Positions 28,112 to 38,500 of a stretch of DNA of 48,957 bases are shown here, piece after piece. Under the pieces are notes generated by a model. It was not told where the DNA came from. It made no database searches and saw nothing but the letters and a program-made list of their open reading frames with translations. Origin of the DNA: a virus; the IMG/VR virus record IMGVR_UViG_3300042544_000528, positions 1 to 48,957 of that record. One strand, given 5' to 3'. The translations under genes were made by a program, and so were the position numbers. The first letter of the stretch is position 1, and every line of letters begins with the position of its first letter.

Positions 28112-30553
28112 ATGATAAAAAAGAAAACGGAAGGTATTTCCATTACTTACAGAAGTTTCCCAAGTCAAAACGTACCATTTGAGGTTCAAAAGGGAGTTGA
28201 TTTTGGAACGCAAGTAGCAGAGGCTATTCAATACGAATGGTTTAAAAGAGAAAGCACTACTTGTAAGTATTATCAACAAAGAGATGAGTTTCACAAAAGA
28301 AGAATGTACGCCAATGGTCTTCAGAGTGTAGCTAAATACAAAGAGTTTTTCGCAGTAAACGGAAGTATGTCGTACCTTAATCTTGACTGGAAAATTGTTC
28401 CTGTTATACCAAAGTATGTAGATTTACTTGCAAACGGTATGGCTCAAAGAGAATTCTCTATAAACGCAATTGCAGTTGACCCAACATCTGTTGAAGATAA
28501 GTCTAAAAAAAGAAAAGCACTTCAGACCGATATGATTGCTAAAGACTTTATACTTGAAGCCAAAAAACAAACGGGTTTTGATTTAGCGTCTGTACCAGTT
28601 GATCAAATACCAGAGTCTGAAGACGAAATAGATATTAAAATGGAGTTCGAATTTAAACCACCTATCGAGCAGGCTGTAGAGGTTGCTGTAGAGACGGTGT
28701 TTAACGAGAACAATTATAATGAGATTACAAGAAGAAGAATCGAAAGGGATATCATCGAGATTGGAGTTGGATTTGGAAAACACAGATTTATTCAAGGAGA
28801 TGGTATTAAAGTAGAGTACGTTGATCCAGCCAACCTTATTTGGTCTTACACTGAAGATCCATACTTTCAAGATTGTTTCTACTACGGAGAATATAAGAAT
28901 ACAAATTTATCAGAGGTTTATAAAGAGTTCCCTAACCTAACAGAAGAACAAAAGCAAAGATTACAAAGCATATCTTCTTCTTGGAATAATTACTATGAGT
29001 TGAATTTAAACGGTCAACCTCAAGATGTTCTAGATGGTAAGTTAGGATTGCTCTACTTCAACTATAAAACTTCTAGAGAGAAGGTTTGGAAAAAGAAGAA
29101 GAATTTAAAAGGAGGATTAAAGGTTATAGCAAAAGAAAATGATTTTGTTTACAAGGGAACTGGAGATGCTGAATTTGAAAAGCTAGTAAAAGTTGAAGAG
29201 GTTTGGTTTGAAGGTATCTTGGTATTAGGTACAAACATTCTATTGAAGTGGGAAGTTTGCAAGAATATGGTTAAAGAAAACTCAAACCTAAACAAAGTTC
29301 AGCCAAATTATATCGGTATAGCTCCTAAAATGTATAAAGGATTTATTGATTCAACAGTGAATAGAATGATACCTTTTGCAGATGACATACAAATGTCTTG
29401 GTTAAAACTACAACAAGTAAAACAAAGAGTTGTTCCAGATGGTCAATTTATTGACGTTGATGGATTATCGGGAATAAAACTTGGAGGAGGAAATGCCTAT
29501 ACTGTAGAAGACGCTATGAATATGTACTTCCAAACAGGATCTGTTATAGGTAGAAGTTCTACTGTTGGTGGTGAATTTAATAATGCCAAAGTGCCTATTC
29601 AAGAAATAAGACACTCTTCTGGTCAAGATAAAATATCTTCTTTATGGAATTCTATACAAATATCTATGGATATGATTGCATCTGTTACAGGTATAAATCA
29701 AGCTATAGACGCAAGTAATCCAGATAAGAACAGTTTAGTTGGTATTCAGAAAATGGCCGCATACTCTTCTAATGTCGCAACAAGACATATATTAGCTGGA
29801 AGTATGTTTATAACTAGAGAGCTTGCTAAATGCGTTACAATAAGAATTGCAGACGTATTACAATTCTCTGATATGAAGAAAGACCTTATAAATAAAATAT
29901 CGTCTAACAATGTAATTGCATTAGAAAAGATAAAAGATATATATCTTCACGACTTCGCAATAAACATTGAGTTAACTCCAGATGAAGAAGAAAGAGCTAA
30001 ACTTGAAGGAGATATTACATTTGAAATACAACAAGGTAATCTTGGTGTTGAAGATAAATACGCTATTCTTGGAATTAAAAATATAGCAGTAGCATCTAAG
30101 TATCTTTCAATTAAGAAGGAGAAGAGAATGAAAGAAAGACAAGAACAAAAGATGCAAGAGATACAAGCTCAGACTCAAGGAAATATGCAGTCAGCTCAAG
30201 CAGCATCAGAAAGTAAAGCGCAGTTAATTCAATTAGAAGGTCAAAGCAAAGCTATGGTTGAACAAGCTAGAGTTAGTGCAGAGATAGAGAAAATGAAGGT
30301 TGAGGTTGATATGAAGTTAATGTTGATGCAGAAAGAGTTTGAATACCAAATGCAACTTAAGGGAATTGAAGTTGATGGTATGAAGACTAAAGAAGAAATG
30401 AAGGAGGATAGAAAAGATGAAAGAACAAAACTTCAGGCAACGCAACAATCAAAGATGATAGAGCAGCGTAAAAAAGATTTACCAGCTATGTCATTTGAAT
30501 CAAACGAGGATAGCTTAGATGGTTTTTCTTTATCAGAATTTGAGCCACGATAA
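28112..30553 (+). CDS. Portal protein
   Basis: 813 residues, five bases after TerL. Large portal of the type found in podo- and crAss-like phages: helical wing regions, a core region with AVETVFNENNYNEITRRRIE and RDIIEIGVGFGKHRF, then VEYVDPANLIWSYTEDPYF, a signature of this portal group. Residues about 640-790 are Gln/Glu/Lys/Met-rich and form a long predicted coiled coil, the helical barrel, ending in an acidic tail (NEDSLDGFSLSEFEPR). It forms the dodecameric ring that DNA passes through and docks TerL and the tail. Position between terminase and scaffold supports the call. Confidence 0.9.
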   Translation: MIKKKTEGISITYRSFPSQNVPFEVQKGVDFGTQVAEAIQYEWFKRESTTCKYYQQRDEFHKRRMYANGLQSVAKYKEFFAVNGSMSYLNLDWKIVPVIPKYVDLLANGMAQREFSINAIAVDPTSVEDKSKKRKALQTDMIAKDFILEAKKQTGFDLASVPVDQIPESEDEIDIKMEFEFKPPIEQAVEVAVETVFNENNYNEITRRRIERDIIEIGVGFGKHRFIQGDGIKVEYVDPANLIWSYTEDPYFQDCFYYGEYKNTNLSEVYKEFPNLTEEQKQRLQSISSSWNNYYELNLNGQPQDVLDGKLGLLYFNYKTSREKVWKKKKNLKGGLKVIAKENDFVYKGTGDAEFEKLVKVEEVWFEGILVLGTNILLKWEVCKNMVKENSNLNKVQPNYIGIAPKMYKGFIDSTVNRMIPFADDIQMSWLKLQQVKQRVVPDGQFIDVDGLSGIKLGGGNAYTVEDAMNMYFQTGSVIGRSSTVGGEFNNAKVPIQEIRHSSGQDKISSLWNSIQISMDMIASVTGINQAIDASNPDKNSLVGIQKMAAYSSNVATRHILAGSMFITRELAKCVTIRIADVLQFSDMKKDLINKISSNNVIALEKIKDIYLHDFAINIELTPDEEERAKLEGDITFEIQQGNLGVEDKYAILGIKNIAVASKYLSIKKEKRMKERQEQKMQEIQAQTQGNMQSAQAASESKAQLIQLEGQSKAMVEQARVSAEIEKMKVEVDMKLMLMQKEFEYQMQLKGIEVDGMKTKEEMKEDRKDERTKLQATQQSKMIEQRKKDLPAMSFESNEDSLDGFSLSEFEPR

Positions 30554-30565
30554 ATAAAAGTTATT

Positions 30566-30581
30566 ATTTCGTAATTTTGCA
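30566..30581 (+). promoter_or_regulatory. Promoter with TTTCG-type core (variant)
   Basis: ATTTCGTAATTTTGCA differs from the other 16-bp cores at two positions; the -7 element is TAATTTTG. It precedes the scaffold-capsid unit, with about 25 nt of leader. No -33 TTTG. Confidence 0.6.
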
Positions 30582-30609
30582 GGAAAATTTTAATTAAATC
30601 AAATACAAT

Positions 30610-31635
30610 ATGTTCAAAATGAAATTAGAGGGATCTGACGATAATCGGATTCAGGAAAATGAAGTTGTTGATACAACCGAAGTAATTAATGACCAAATAA
30701 CAGATTCTGTAACAACTACAAATGAAGATGTTTCTGATGATGTTGTTGAAGAAATTATTGAGGATAAAAATGTTCTTACATTTAATAGTGATGATGATGT
30801 TCTAGAATATCTAAAAACAAAAGAAGATTTGATATCTAAGGTAGTTCCAATAAGCGAAAGCAAAGAATTGCCAGAAGATGTTAAAAAATATCTTGAGTTT
30901 AAAGAGGAGACAGGAAGAGGTTACTCTGACTTTCTAGAATACCAAAGAGATTTCTCTCAGCTAGACGAACAAGATGTCGTTAAAAGGTATATGAAGGAAA
31001 TGAATCCAGAATTCGATAATGAAGATATTCAGGATGAATTTTTAGACGCATACGCATACGATGAAGATTTAGATGACGAGAGAGACATAAGAAAAAAGAC
31101 TCGTGCTTTTAAAAAGGCTCACGCAGATGCTTTAGAATACTTTAATAGTCAAAAGGAAAAATACGCAATACCATTAGGGTCTAATGATATTGACATTCCT
31201 TCTGAATATAAAAGTGCAAAAGAATTTGTTGATTCAATTAAAACGCAAGAGGAATTATCTCAGAAACAGAGTGAGATATTTTTAAAGGAGACTGAAAATC
31301 TATTTACCAATGAGTTCAAAGGTTTTGAATTTAAAGTTGGTGATGAAGTTATCAATCACAAACCTTCAAATATCCAATCTACTAAAGAGAGCCAATCAAA
31401 CGTGATGAATTTCTTAGGGAAGTTCTTAGATGAAAATGGATTCATTAAAGATACCGAAGGATATCACAAAGCATTGTACGTAGCTATGAATTACGAATCA
31501 ATCTTATCTAATGTTTATGAAACAGCTAAAGCTAAAGCAATAGAGGACGAGGTTAAGAATAGTAAGAATATAGATATGGGAATGAGAAAAACTCCAGAAA
31601 GTTTACCTTCTGGTGTGAAATTTAAATTAGTATAA
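30610..31635 (+). CDS. Capsid scaffold protein
   Basis: 341 residues, very acidic, especially at the N-terminus (ENEVVDTTEVINDQITDSVT and on to DVSDDVVEEIIEDKN), then helical charged segments (YLEFKEETGRGYSDFLEYQR, EFDNEDIQDEFLDAYAYDED) and a short basic C-terminus (MRKTPESLPSGVKFKLV). This composition and a position between portal and major capsid protein are characteristic of phage scaffolds, which co-assemble with capsid protein and leave before packaging. The basic C-terminal tail is where scaffolds usually bind the capsid protein. No protease gene was seen nearby. Confidence 0.82.
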   Translation: MFKMKLEGSDDNRIQENEVVDTTEVINDQITDSVTTTNEDVSDDVVEEIIEDKNVLTFNSDDDVLEYLKTKEDLISKVVPISESKELPEDVKKYLEFKEETGRGYSDFLEYQRDFSQLDEQDVVKRYMKEMNPEFDNEDIQDEFLDAYAYDEDLDDERDIRKKTRAFKKAHADALEYFNSQKEKYAIPLGSNDIDIPSEYKSAKEFVDSIKTQEELSQKQSEIFLKETENLFTNEFKGFEFKVGDEVINHKPSNIQSTKESQSNVMNFLGKFLDENGFIKDTEGYHKALYVAMNYESILSNVYETAKAKAIEDEVKNSKNIDMGMRKTPESLPSGVKFKLV

Positions 31636-31655
31636 AATCTTAAAAAACAAAAAAG

Positions 31656-33014
31656 ATGGCATTAAATGCAAATCCTGGAGTTAAATTAACTCCTACAGCT
31701 ACAAAAGAAATCTTGAACTCTAACTATTTAGAGGCTTCTGATTTCGACTTTACTACTCAGAATTTACCTGAGTTATACGAGAAAGAATTTGCTCGTTATG
31801 GAAACCAATCATTAAAAGGTTTCTTGGAAAAAATGGGTCAAGAAATGGCTATTCAGTCTGACTTGATTAAATGGGCTGAAGAAGGTCGCTTAAGACCAGT
31901 TGGTACTGGAATTACTCGTTCTGCTGCTGTATTTACATTGGTAGCACACCCATTCCGTAAAAATGATACTATTGTTTTAAATGATGGATCTTTAGAGGTT
32001 AAAGGTATTGTAACTGCTGTTACTGCTGATACTTTCACAGTTGCTGCTGCTACAACTACAGCGTTCACTGGTTTTGCTACAACTGCAATTAAAGCCTTCA
32101 CTTACTCTAATGAGTATAAAAAAGGAACTAACGGAAGAAGTGAGTCTTTAGAGGCTACTCCAGATATCTTCGAAAACAAACCAATCATCATCAAGGAACT
32201 TGACGAAGTTAATGGATCTGATATGGCTCAAGTTGGATGGATTGAAGTTGAAGGAGAAGGTGGTGTAGGTTACTTATGGTACTTGAAATCAAGAGCGCAA
32301 TCTCGTATGCGTTTTGATGACTACATCGAAATGGGTATGATTGAGGGTATTTCTTTTGAGTCTGGTTCTGCTGCTGCTGGAGCAACTATCGATGGAAGTA
32401 CAGGTTATACAGGTACTGAAGGTTTCTTCGAAGCTGTAGAACAAGGTAACGTTTTTGCTGGTGTAATTTCTTCTATGACTGATGTTGATGAAATCTTATC
32501 TCGTTTGAACAGACAAGGCGCTATTTCTGAGTACATTATGATGAATGATTTTGATCAAGACAGAAACATTGATTACTTATTGGCTGCTCAAAACTCTTAC
32601 GGTGTAGGTGGAACTTCTTACGGAGCTTTCAACAACAGCGAAGATATGGCTTTAAACTTAGGATTTACTGGATTCAAAGTTGCTGGTTATGAAATCTACA
32701 AATCTCAATGGAAATACTTAGATGATCCAACTGCTCGTGGTTTATTCGAAGGTAATCAAGCTATTAACGGTGTTTTATGTCCTTCTGGAACTAAAACTGT
32801 TAGAGACGAAGTTTTAGGTGCTAATGCTACTTTACCATTCTTACACGTTAAATACCGTAAGTCAGGTACTGAAGACAGACGTTACAAAGTATGGCAAACT
32901 GGTTCAGCTGGTGGAGCAAACAACTCTAGCTTAGATGCAAACCAAATGCATATGTTAACTGAAAGAGCTTTATGTACAATGGGAAGAAATAACTTCGTAT
33001 TGGTTAAAGGATAA
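31656..33014 (+). CDS. Major capsid protein
   Basis: 452 residues; HK97-like order of regions is plausible: N-terminal arm (MALNANPGVKLTPTATKEIL), E-loop region, then an inserted small beta domain (about 90-145, TLVAHPFRKNDTIVL...TAVTADTFTV) and the P/A domains. Alternative codons are striking: Arg is often CGT/CGC and Gly/Ala/Leu codons are biased to GGT/GCT/TTA, while neighbouring genes use AGA, a sign of selection for very high expression. It follows the scaffold by 20 bases and is closed by a strong terminator. No proteolytic processing site is obvious. No family name is claimed beyond MCP. Confidence 0.9.
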   Translation: MALNANPGVKLTPTATKEILNSNYLEASDFDFTTQNLPELYEKEFARYGNQSLKGFLEKMGQEMAIQSDLIKWAEEGRLRPVGTGITRSAAVFTLVAHPFRKNDTIVLNDGSLEVKGIVTAVTADTFTVAAATTTAFTGFATTAIKAFTYSNEYKKGTNGRSESLEATPDIFENKPIIIKELDEVNGSDMAQVGWIEVEGEGGVGYLWYLKSRAQSRMRFDDYIEMGMIEGISFESGSAAAGATIDGSTGYTGTEGFFEAVEQGNVFAGVISSMTDVDEILSRLNRQGAISEYIMMNDFDQDRNIDYLLAAQNSYGVGGTSYGAFNNSEDMALNLGFTGFKVAGYEIYKSQWKYLDDPTARGLFEGNQAINGVLCPSGTKTVRDEVLGANATLPFLHVKYRKSGTEDRRYKVWQTGSAGGANNSSLDANQMHMLTERALCTMGRNNFVLVKG

Positions 33015-33038
33015 TAATTTCGGTTATTAATTATAGGA

Positions 33039-33068
33039 AGAGAGAGGGGTATTACCTCTCTCTTTTTT
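33039..33068 (+). terminator. Intrinsic terminator after the capsid gene
   Basis: AGAGAGAGG (33039-33047) and CCTCTCTCT (33055-33063) form a 9-bp stem with loop GGTATTA, followed by a T-run that ends at 33068, immediately before a promoter core. Confidence 0.88.
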
Positions 33069-33084
33069 ATTTCGTATCTTTGCA
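33069..33084 (+). promoter_or_regulatory. Promoter with 16-bp ATTTCGTATCTTTGCA core
   Basis: Exact core, with no gap after the terminator T-run. Gives the 250-residue gene its own transcription start, with about 20 nt of leader. Confidence 0.7.
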
Positions 33085-33110
33085 AAATAATAATTCTAAT
33101 TTAATTTAAT

Positions 33111-33863
33111 ATGGCAACAAAAGCTATCAAAAAAGCTGATGAAACAGCTAAAGACAAAACCTATGTCTTAATGTCAAGAAACCAACCTATGCAGTTTTTC
33201 TTGAGAAATAGGCATAAAAAAGGTTCACCATTACAGTACTATGACGAAGATGAAAAAACTTTAAGAAGTTTATGTTATGGTACAAACCAATTATCTATAT
33301 TTGAAGACGAACAAACTGGAGATGTAATTCTAGGTTCGATTATCTTTCAAAATGGAAAACTTACTGTTCCAAGAACAAATCCTCAACTTCAAAAATTCTT
33401 AGAGATTACTCCAGATAATGGTATTGTATTTCAAGAATTTAAACCAGACGAGATTGCTGAAAAAGAATTAACATCTTTAGAACTTGAAATGGAGGCTTTA
33501 CAAGTTGCTATGAATCTTACATTAGCTGAGATTGAAAGTATTGCTTTATCTCTATATGGAAGCGAAGCTCTTAAGAAGAAAACAGCTGAAATCAAGAGAG
33601 ATGTATTCTTGTATGCAAAATCAAGTCCAGCTTCGTTTATGAATTTAGCAGCAGATGACCTAACAAAACTAAAAGGTTTAGGTATTAGAGCTACTGAATT
33701 GAATTTAGCTCAGTACAGCGGAAATGCATTCTACAATGGTGAAACATTGTTATGTAGAGTTCCATTTGACGAGACAGATAAATTCAACACACTTGCAAGA
33801 TGGATGAATGATACTGACGAAGGTAAAGCCTTTAATAAGTACGTTCAGAGCAAGATTAAGTAA
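33111..33863 (+). CDS. Structural protein of the head region, 250 aa
   Basis: Single gene bounded by its own promoter and terminator. Begins MATKAIKKADETAKDKTYVL, contains SRNQPMQFFLRNRHKKGSPL and YDEDEKTLRSLCYGTN, and a helical middle (LELEMEALQVAMNLTLAEIE). Proteins of this type follow the capsid gene in several flavobacterial phages and are probably virion components such as a head-completion or decoration protein; the exact function is not known. No DNA-binding or enzyme motif is visible. Confidence 0.65.
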   Translation: MATKAIKKADETAKDKTYVLMSRNQPMQFFLRNRHKKGSPLQYYDEDEKTLRSLCYGTNQLSIFEDEQTGDVILGSIIFQNGKLTVPRTNPQLQKFLEITPDNGIVFQEFKPDEIAEKELTSLELEMEALQVAMNLTLAEIESIALSLYGSEALKKKTAEIKRDVFLYAKSSPASFMNLAADDLTKLKGLGIRATELNLAQYSGNAFYNGETLLCRVPFDETDKFNTLARWMNDTDEGKAFNKYVQSKIK

Positions 33864-33918
33864 AACAGACTAATTACTTGGACAGCGAAAGCAGAGTATA
33901 GGTTAGACAGTTAAAATT

Positions 33919-33943
33919 AGAGAGGAAATCCCTCTCTTTTTTT
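33919..33943 (+). terminator. Intrinsic terminator after the 250-residue gene
   Basis: AGAGAGG (33919-33925) and CCTCTCT (33931-33937) form a 7-bp stem with loop AAATC, followed by a T-run to 33943 and a promoter core directly behind it. The 55 bases before it (33864-33918) hold no gene. Confidence 0.85.
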
Positions 33944-33959
33944 ATTTCGTATCTTTGCA
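33944..33959 (+). promoter_or_regulatory. Promoter with 16-bp ATTTCGTATCTTTGCA core
   Basis: Exact core directly behind a terminator, as at 33069. Drives the connector and tail genes from 33977; the leader is about 12 nt. Confidence 0.7.
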
Positions 33960-33976
33960 AATAATTTTATGTAAAA

Positions 33977-34699
33977 ATGATAAATCAAGTATACACGACT
34001 GTATTAGCTATATTAAACAAGGATAACAGAGGGTATGTTAGTCCTTTGGAGTTTAACTTGTATTCTGAATTAGCTCAGATGGCTATATTTGAAGAAATGT
34101 TTCACAAGTACTCAAGATCCATTGTAAAACAAAATAGCAGAATGTATAATTCTGAATTCTCCGATATACCAAAACACATTAGAGAAGCTTTTGACGTGTT
34201 TGTAAAAGAGGCTGGTGTTACAATAATACCTAATACTCCTATATATCAATATACGGTAACTGATTTCTATAAAGGAATAAAGCTTGAAAGATATTTTGGA
34301 GACGACTTATTTACAAATAGAAGAGAGATTGAGGAGATAAGTAAGCTTGAAATTAACAGATTGGTTAATAACAACTTAACATTACCTACAGACGAATATC
34401 CAGTATACTTTGGTATTGAAGGAAAATATAGAGTATTTCCAGAAAGCACTACAGCTAAAATAATTGGAACTTACATAAGAAAACCAAAAGCGCCTAAATG
34501 GACTTATCAAAGTGTGTCAGGAAATCCATTATTTAATCCAGCGGCAAGTGACTATCAAAACTTTGAGTTACCAGTTCAGTTCTTTAGCGACCTAGTTATA
34601 AAGATATTAGGATACTGTGGTATTGAAATAAGAGAGGCTGATGTAGTTCAAATAAGTCAAGCTATGGAAACAGCAAACACCAATAACGAACAATTATAA
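33977..34699 (+). CDS. Head-tail connector/adaptor-type structural protein, 240 aa
   Basis: Helical N-terminus (MINQVYTTVLAILNKDNRGY, then VSPLEFNLYSELAQMAIFEE), a beta-rich middle (YQYTVTDFYKGIKLER; YPVYFGIEGKYRVFPESTTA) and a helical C-terminus. A gene of this type precedes the tail-tube-like protein in flavobacterial podoviruses and crAss-like phages and is annotated there as a virion adaptor. It probably forms a ring under the portal. The identification is by gene order and general pattern, not by a motif. Confidence 0.65.
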   Translation: MINQVYTTVLAILNKDNRGYVSPLEFNLYSELAQMAIFEEMFHKYSRSIVKQNSRMYNSEFSDIPKHIREAFDVFVKEAGVTIIPNTPIYQYTVTDFYKGIKLERYFGDDLFTNRREIEEISKLEINRLVNNNLTLPTDEYPVYFGIEGKYRVFPESTTAKIIGTYIRKPKAPKWTYQSVSGNPLFNPAASDYQNFELPVQFFSDLVIKILGYCGIEIREADVVQISQAMETANTNNEQL

Positions 34700-34713
34700 T
34701 AAAAGATATATAG

Positions 34714-35574
34714 ATGCCACATCAAATTTTACCACCAATAGATTATTATCAAAACGAAGAGAATTGGGGAAGCTATCAATACATATCTTTATCTCAATTA
34801 GTTAATAATTTTATGTTAGAACAAATAGGTGATGATAGACTATTATCTAACGTAAAGAGATATAATGTACTTCAGCACTTCAAGAGAGGTATACAAGAAT
34901 TTAATTACGATACACTAAAAGAGGTTAAGGTTGTTGAGTTAGAACTAAGTGATTCATTGCTTTTAACATTACCTCACGATTTTGTATCATACGTAAGAGT
35001 ATCTGTTGTTGGACAAGATGGATTGTTAAGACCATTGTCAAAAGACTCTAGAACATTGATAGGAACTGCTTACCTGCAAGATCACGAATATAATATATTA
35101 TTTGACCAAAACGGATATCCTTTAGAGGCTAACGAAACGGAAACTTTTAAGAGATATACATCTAGAAGCATATCTACAGTGTCTGCTCCGATGAATACAG
35201 AGATAAATAGCGCAAACTTTGGATTAAATCCAGATTTGAATGGTAATGGTTATTTCAATATCGATAAGAGAAGAGGTGTTATGGCATTCTCTTCAAATGT
35301 TGGTGGCAATGTAATCGTACTGGAATATATTTCTGATGGATTAGAATATAACAACGGAGACGATGTTATGATTCATAAGTTAGCAGAGCAAGCTTTATAC
35401 AGCTATGTTAAATACGCTATATTAAACAATAAATATGGTGTTCAGGAATACATCATTAATAGAGCCAAGAAAGACTACTATAGAGATCTACAGAACGCTA
35501 ATATAAGAATGATGGAATTAAGAGGTAATGAGTTACTTATACTTCTTAATGGAAGAAATAAATGGTTGAAATAA
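34714..35574 (+). CDS. Tail tubular / ring protein, 286 aa
   Basis: Begins MPHQILPPIDYYQNEENWGS; middle has VVELELSDSLLLTLPHDFVS and YVRVSVVGQDGLLRPL, and the C-terminus contains IHKLAEQALYSYVKYAILNN, a helix common in tail tubular A-like connector proteins. The arrangement of an N-terminal helical domain, a beta-sandwich and a C-terminal helix matches gatekeeper/adaptor proteins of short-tailed phages. Neighbours are the 240-residue adaptor (15 bases before) and the 1,455-residue tail protein (15 bases after). Confidence 0.7.
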   Translation: MPHQILPPIDYYQNEENWGSYQYISLSQLVNNFMLEQIGDDRLLSNVKRYNVLQHFKRGIQEFNYDTLKEVKVVELELSDSLLLTLPHDFVSYVRVSVVGQDGLLRPLSKDSRTLIGTAYLQDHEYNILFDQNGYPLEANETETFKRYTSRSISTVSAPMNTEINSANFGLNPDLNGNGYFNIDKRRGVMAFSSNVGGNVIVLEYISDGLEYNNGDDVMIHKLAEQALYSYVKYAILNNKYGVQEYIINRAKKDYYRDLQNANIRMMELRGNELLILLNGRNKWLK

Positions 35575-35588
35575 AAAAGAAATATTAA

Positions 35589-38500
35589 ATGACCAAAATT
35601 CAAAATAATTTCCTAAAGGCCACAATCAATAAAGATTTAGACGAAAGACTAACTCCTAATGGCCAGATGACCGATGCAACCAATTTTATGGTTACATCTG
35701 AAGATTCTAGCGGTATGGGTGTCGGTAAAAATGTATTTGGAAACACATTAGTTTCAACATTAAACGATGCTGGCGCTGTAGTAATAGGAAGTATTGCCGA
35801 TGATAGCAATGAAAGAGTATTCTTTTTTGCACACTCAAATACATACGACTACGTATATCAATACAACTTATCTAATAATACAGTAGAGAGGGTTCTTCAG
35901 TCAACTGCTACAACTGGTGTTTTGAATTTTAGTTTAAACCACAGAATATCACACATAGATATATTTGTTGGTGTTGAGGGAGATTCGTTAATAGCTTGGA
36001 CAGATGGATTTAATCCGCCTAGAATAGTTGGAATTGAAAGAGCTAAGACATATGCTATAAATGGATTTGATGAAGTAGAAATTTCTGTTATGAAACCATC
36101 TCCTATATTCGCTCCATCTGTTGCTCAAACTCAAATATCAAATGATGACTTTATGAGTTTTATAGCTGATAAGTTTTTATCTTTTGCATATAGATATAGA
36201 TATGATGATGGTCATTATTCTGCATTTTCATCTTGGAGTCCATATGTATTTACTCCAGGAAACTTTGAGGTAGACCTTTTGACGAGTACAAATACAGCTA
36301 TGCAAAATAATTCAAAAGCATTTGATATATCATTTAATACTGGACACAGAAGCGTTAAAGATATAGAGTTGGTTTTTAAATTATCGAATAGCAATAATGT
36401 ATACTCAATAATAAAACTAAATAAACAAGATGAAGGATGGGGAAATAATGCTTCAGAGTCTTTCTTGTTTAATAAATACAAAGTATATAGTGTAATATCT
36501 GAAGAGCAATACTTCAGAAGCTTTGATAATGTTCCATTGACGGCTAATACACAAGCAAGAATAGGAAACAGATTAGTATATGGTAATTACATTGAAGGAA
36601 GAGATATAGATAGTAAAATTGACTTTACTGTTGACTTTGAGTCTTCACAAGTAAATACATACGACATACAAGACAACGAAATAGAAAATAAAATATACGC
36701 AAGTAACACAACTAATGTTGTTGATTTTTGGGGAGAATCATCTGAAGTGCCTATAGAATCATTAGGAGCTGGTATATCTATGAATTACACAACAAATGTA
36801 ATTACATTCACAAATACAACTGGTACAACAAAATCATTTCTTCAAACAATATTGATAAAGAAAGAGGATACTTTTTCTGATGTTGAGTTGATTTGTGATA
36901 TGTATGTAGATGGTGTTCTTGAAGAGACTTTTACAATACCGTCTGGAGTCATAAGTGATGAAGGAGATTTTGGTCAGGCCAATAAAGCCCCATCTGAATC
37001 GAGTGAAGTATATGTAGTTGTTAGGTCTTCTGAGCCAGCATTATATACTGCTCAAATAGATTGTGTAATATTAAGCTCTGGATATATTTCAAGAAAAGGA
37101 TTTGATACTAACGATTATTATTTGGTTTCAAAGAAAAATACAATAAACTCAAACACACAAGAAGGTAACGTTGTTCCGTTAAGTGTTTTTGATATTGATA
37201 TGAGTAATTTTTCATTAACTCAAGGTAGTCAATTTTCTTTTGATTTTAATATATATTTAGCTTACTTGTTCAATACACCTCTAGCTGAAAACTATATATT
37301 TACATATACTGTAACAAATACTTATGCGTCTTTTCAAGACCTTATTGACAACTCAAACTTTACACAATCTCTTGAAGACTTCTTTACTGCTATTGTAAAC
37401 AACCCAGTAAATCAATTACCATCAAGTTCTATATTGTCATTTGTTCCAGCTACAATAACTCCAAACTATTCAGGAGAGTTTGTAACTGTTGAAATGCCTT
37501 ACAAAACAATAGAAGTTGAAGAGCCATCTGGAGTTACATTGACAAAAATAGATTATATCTTATGTAATTACATAAAGGTAAATTACTCTTCATTGACGTT
37601 GTTCACTAGTATGCACTCTTCAAGGGATTACGAAATAGGAATGGTTTTCTTAGATGAAGAGGGTAGAAAGACTACGGTTATTGATGCGAAAAACAATGGA
37701 GTATACATACCAGCTGAAAACTCTGACACTCAAAATGTGTTAAAAGTAACTACAATAGGCACACCACCAACTTGGGCTAAGTACTACAAGTTTGCAGTAA
37801 AATATAACAGAGGTAAATATGATGTAATATATTCTCCTGTTATGTATAATGATTATATACATACTTATGTTAAATTAATTGGAGATAACAAAAGCAAAGT
37901 AAAAGAAGGGGATTATTTAATACTTAAGGCTGACTTAAGAGGTCCTTTAGATAGCTTTGTTAAAGTTAAAGTATTAGAGGCTAAGTTTTACGAGAAAGAT
38001 GAAATTAAAACTGATTCAGAATCTGGTTTTTATTTTAAAATAAAGAATGGAAACTTTGATTTAGAAACCAATGATAATGACTTCTTAGAATACTTAGGCA
38101 CTAGAGGAAAATATATAAATCCATACCACGTATACTCAAAAGACATTGAATATACCGATGGTACTGATGTATCTTTTTCTGCTGGAAATATTGTTAGGTT
38201 TGTTTCTTATTGCAATAGAATAGCTGGAGCAAGTCAGTTTAGAAATTCAATTGACCAAAAGTATTACATAACCCAAGATTACACAGACTTCAGAGAAATG
38301 TTTGAAGCCGTTATCGCTCCTTCACAAGCATTTTTAGAGTACATAAATGGAGATGCTGAATTAGACTATAGATGGGGTTCTAATGATTTGAGTAGAACAA
38401 AAGTTGGCTTTAAACCTTTGGTAAACCCAAGTTCTTCAGGAAACTACATAAGAACTAAAACAGATGTTTATATAACAACTTCTGAGGTACCAGTTTTTGA

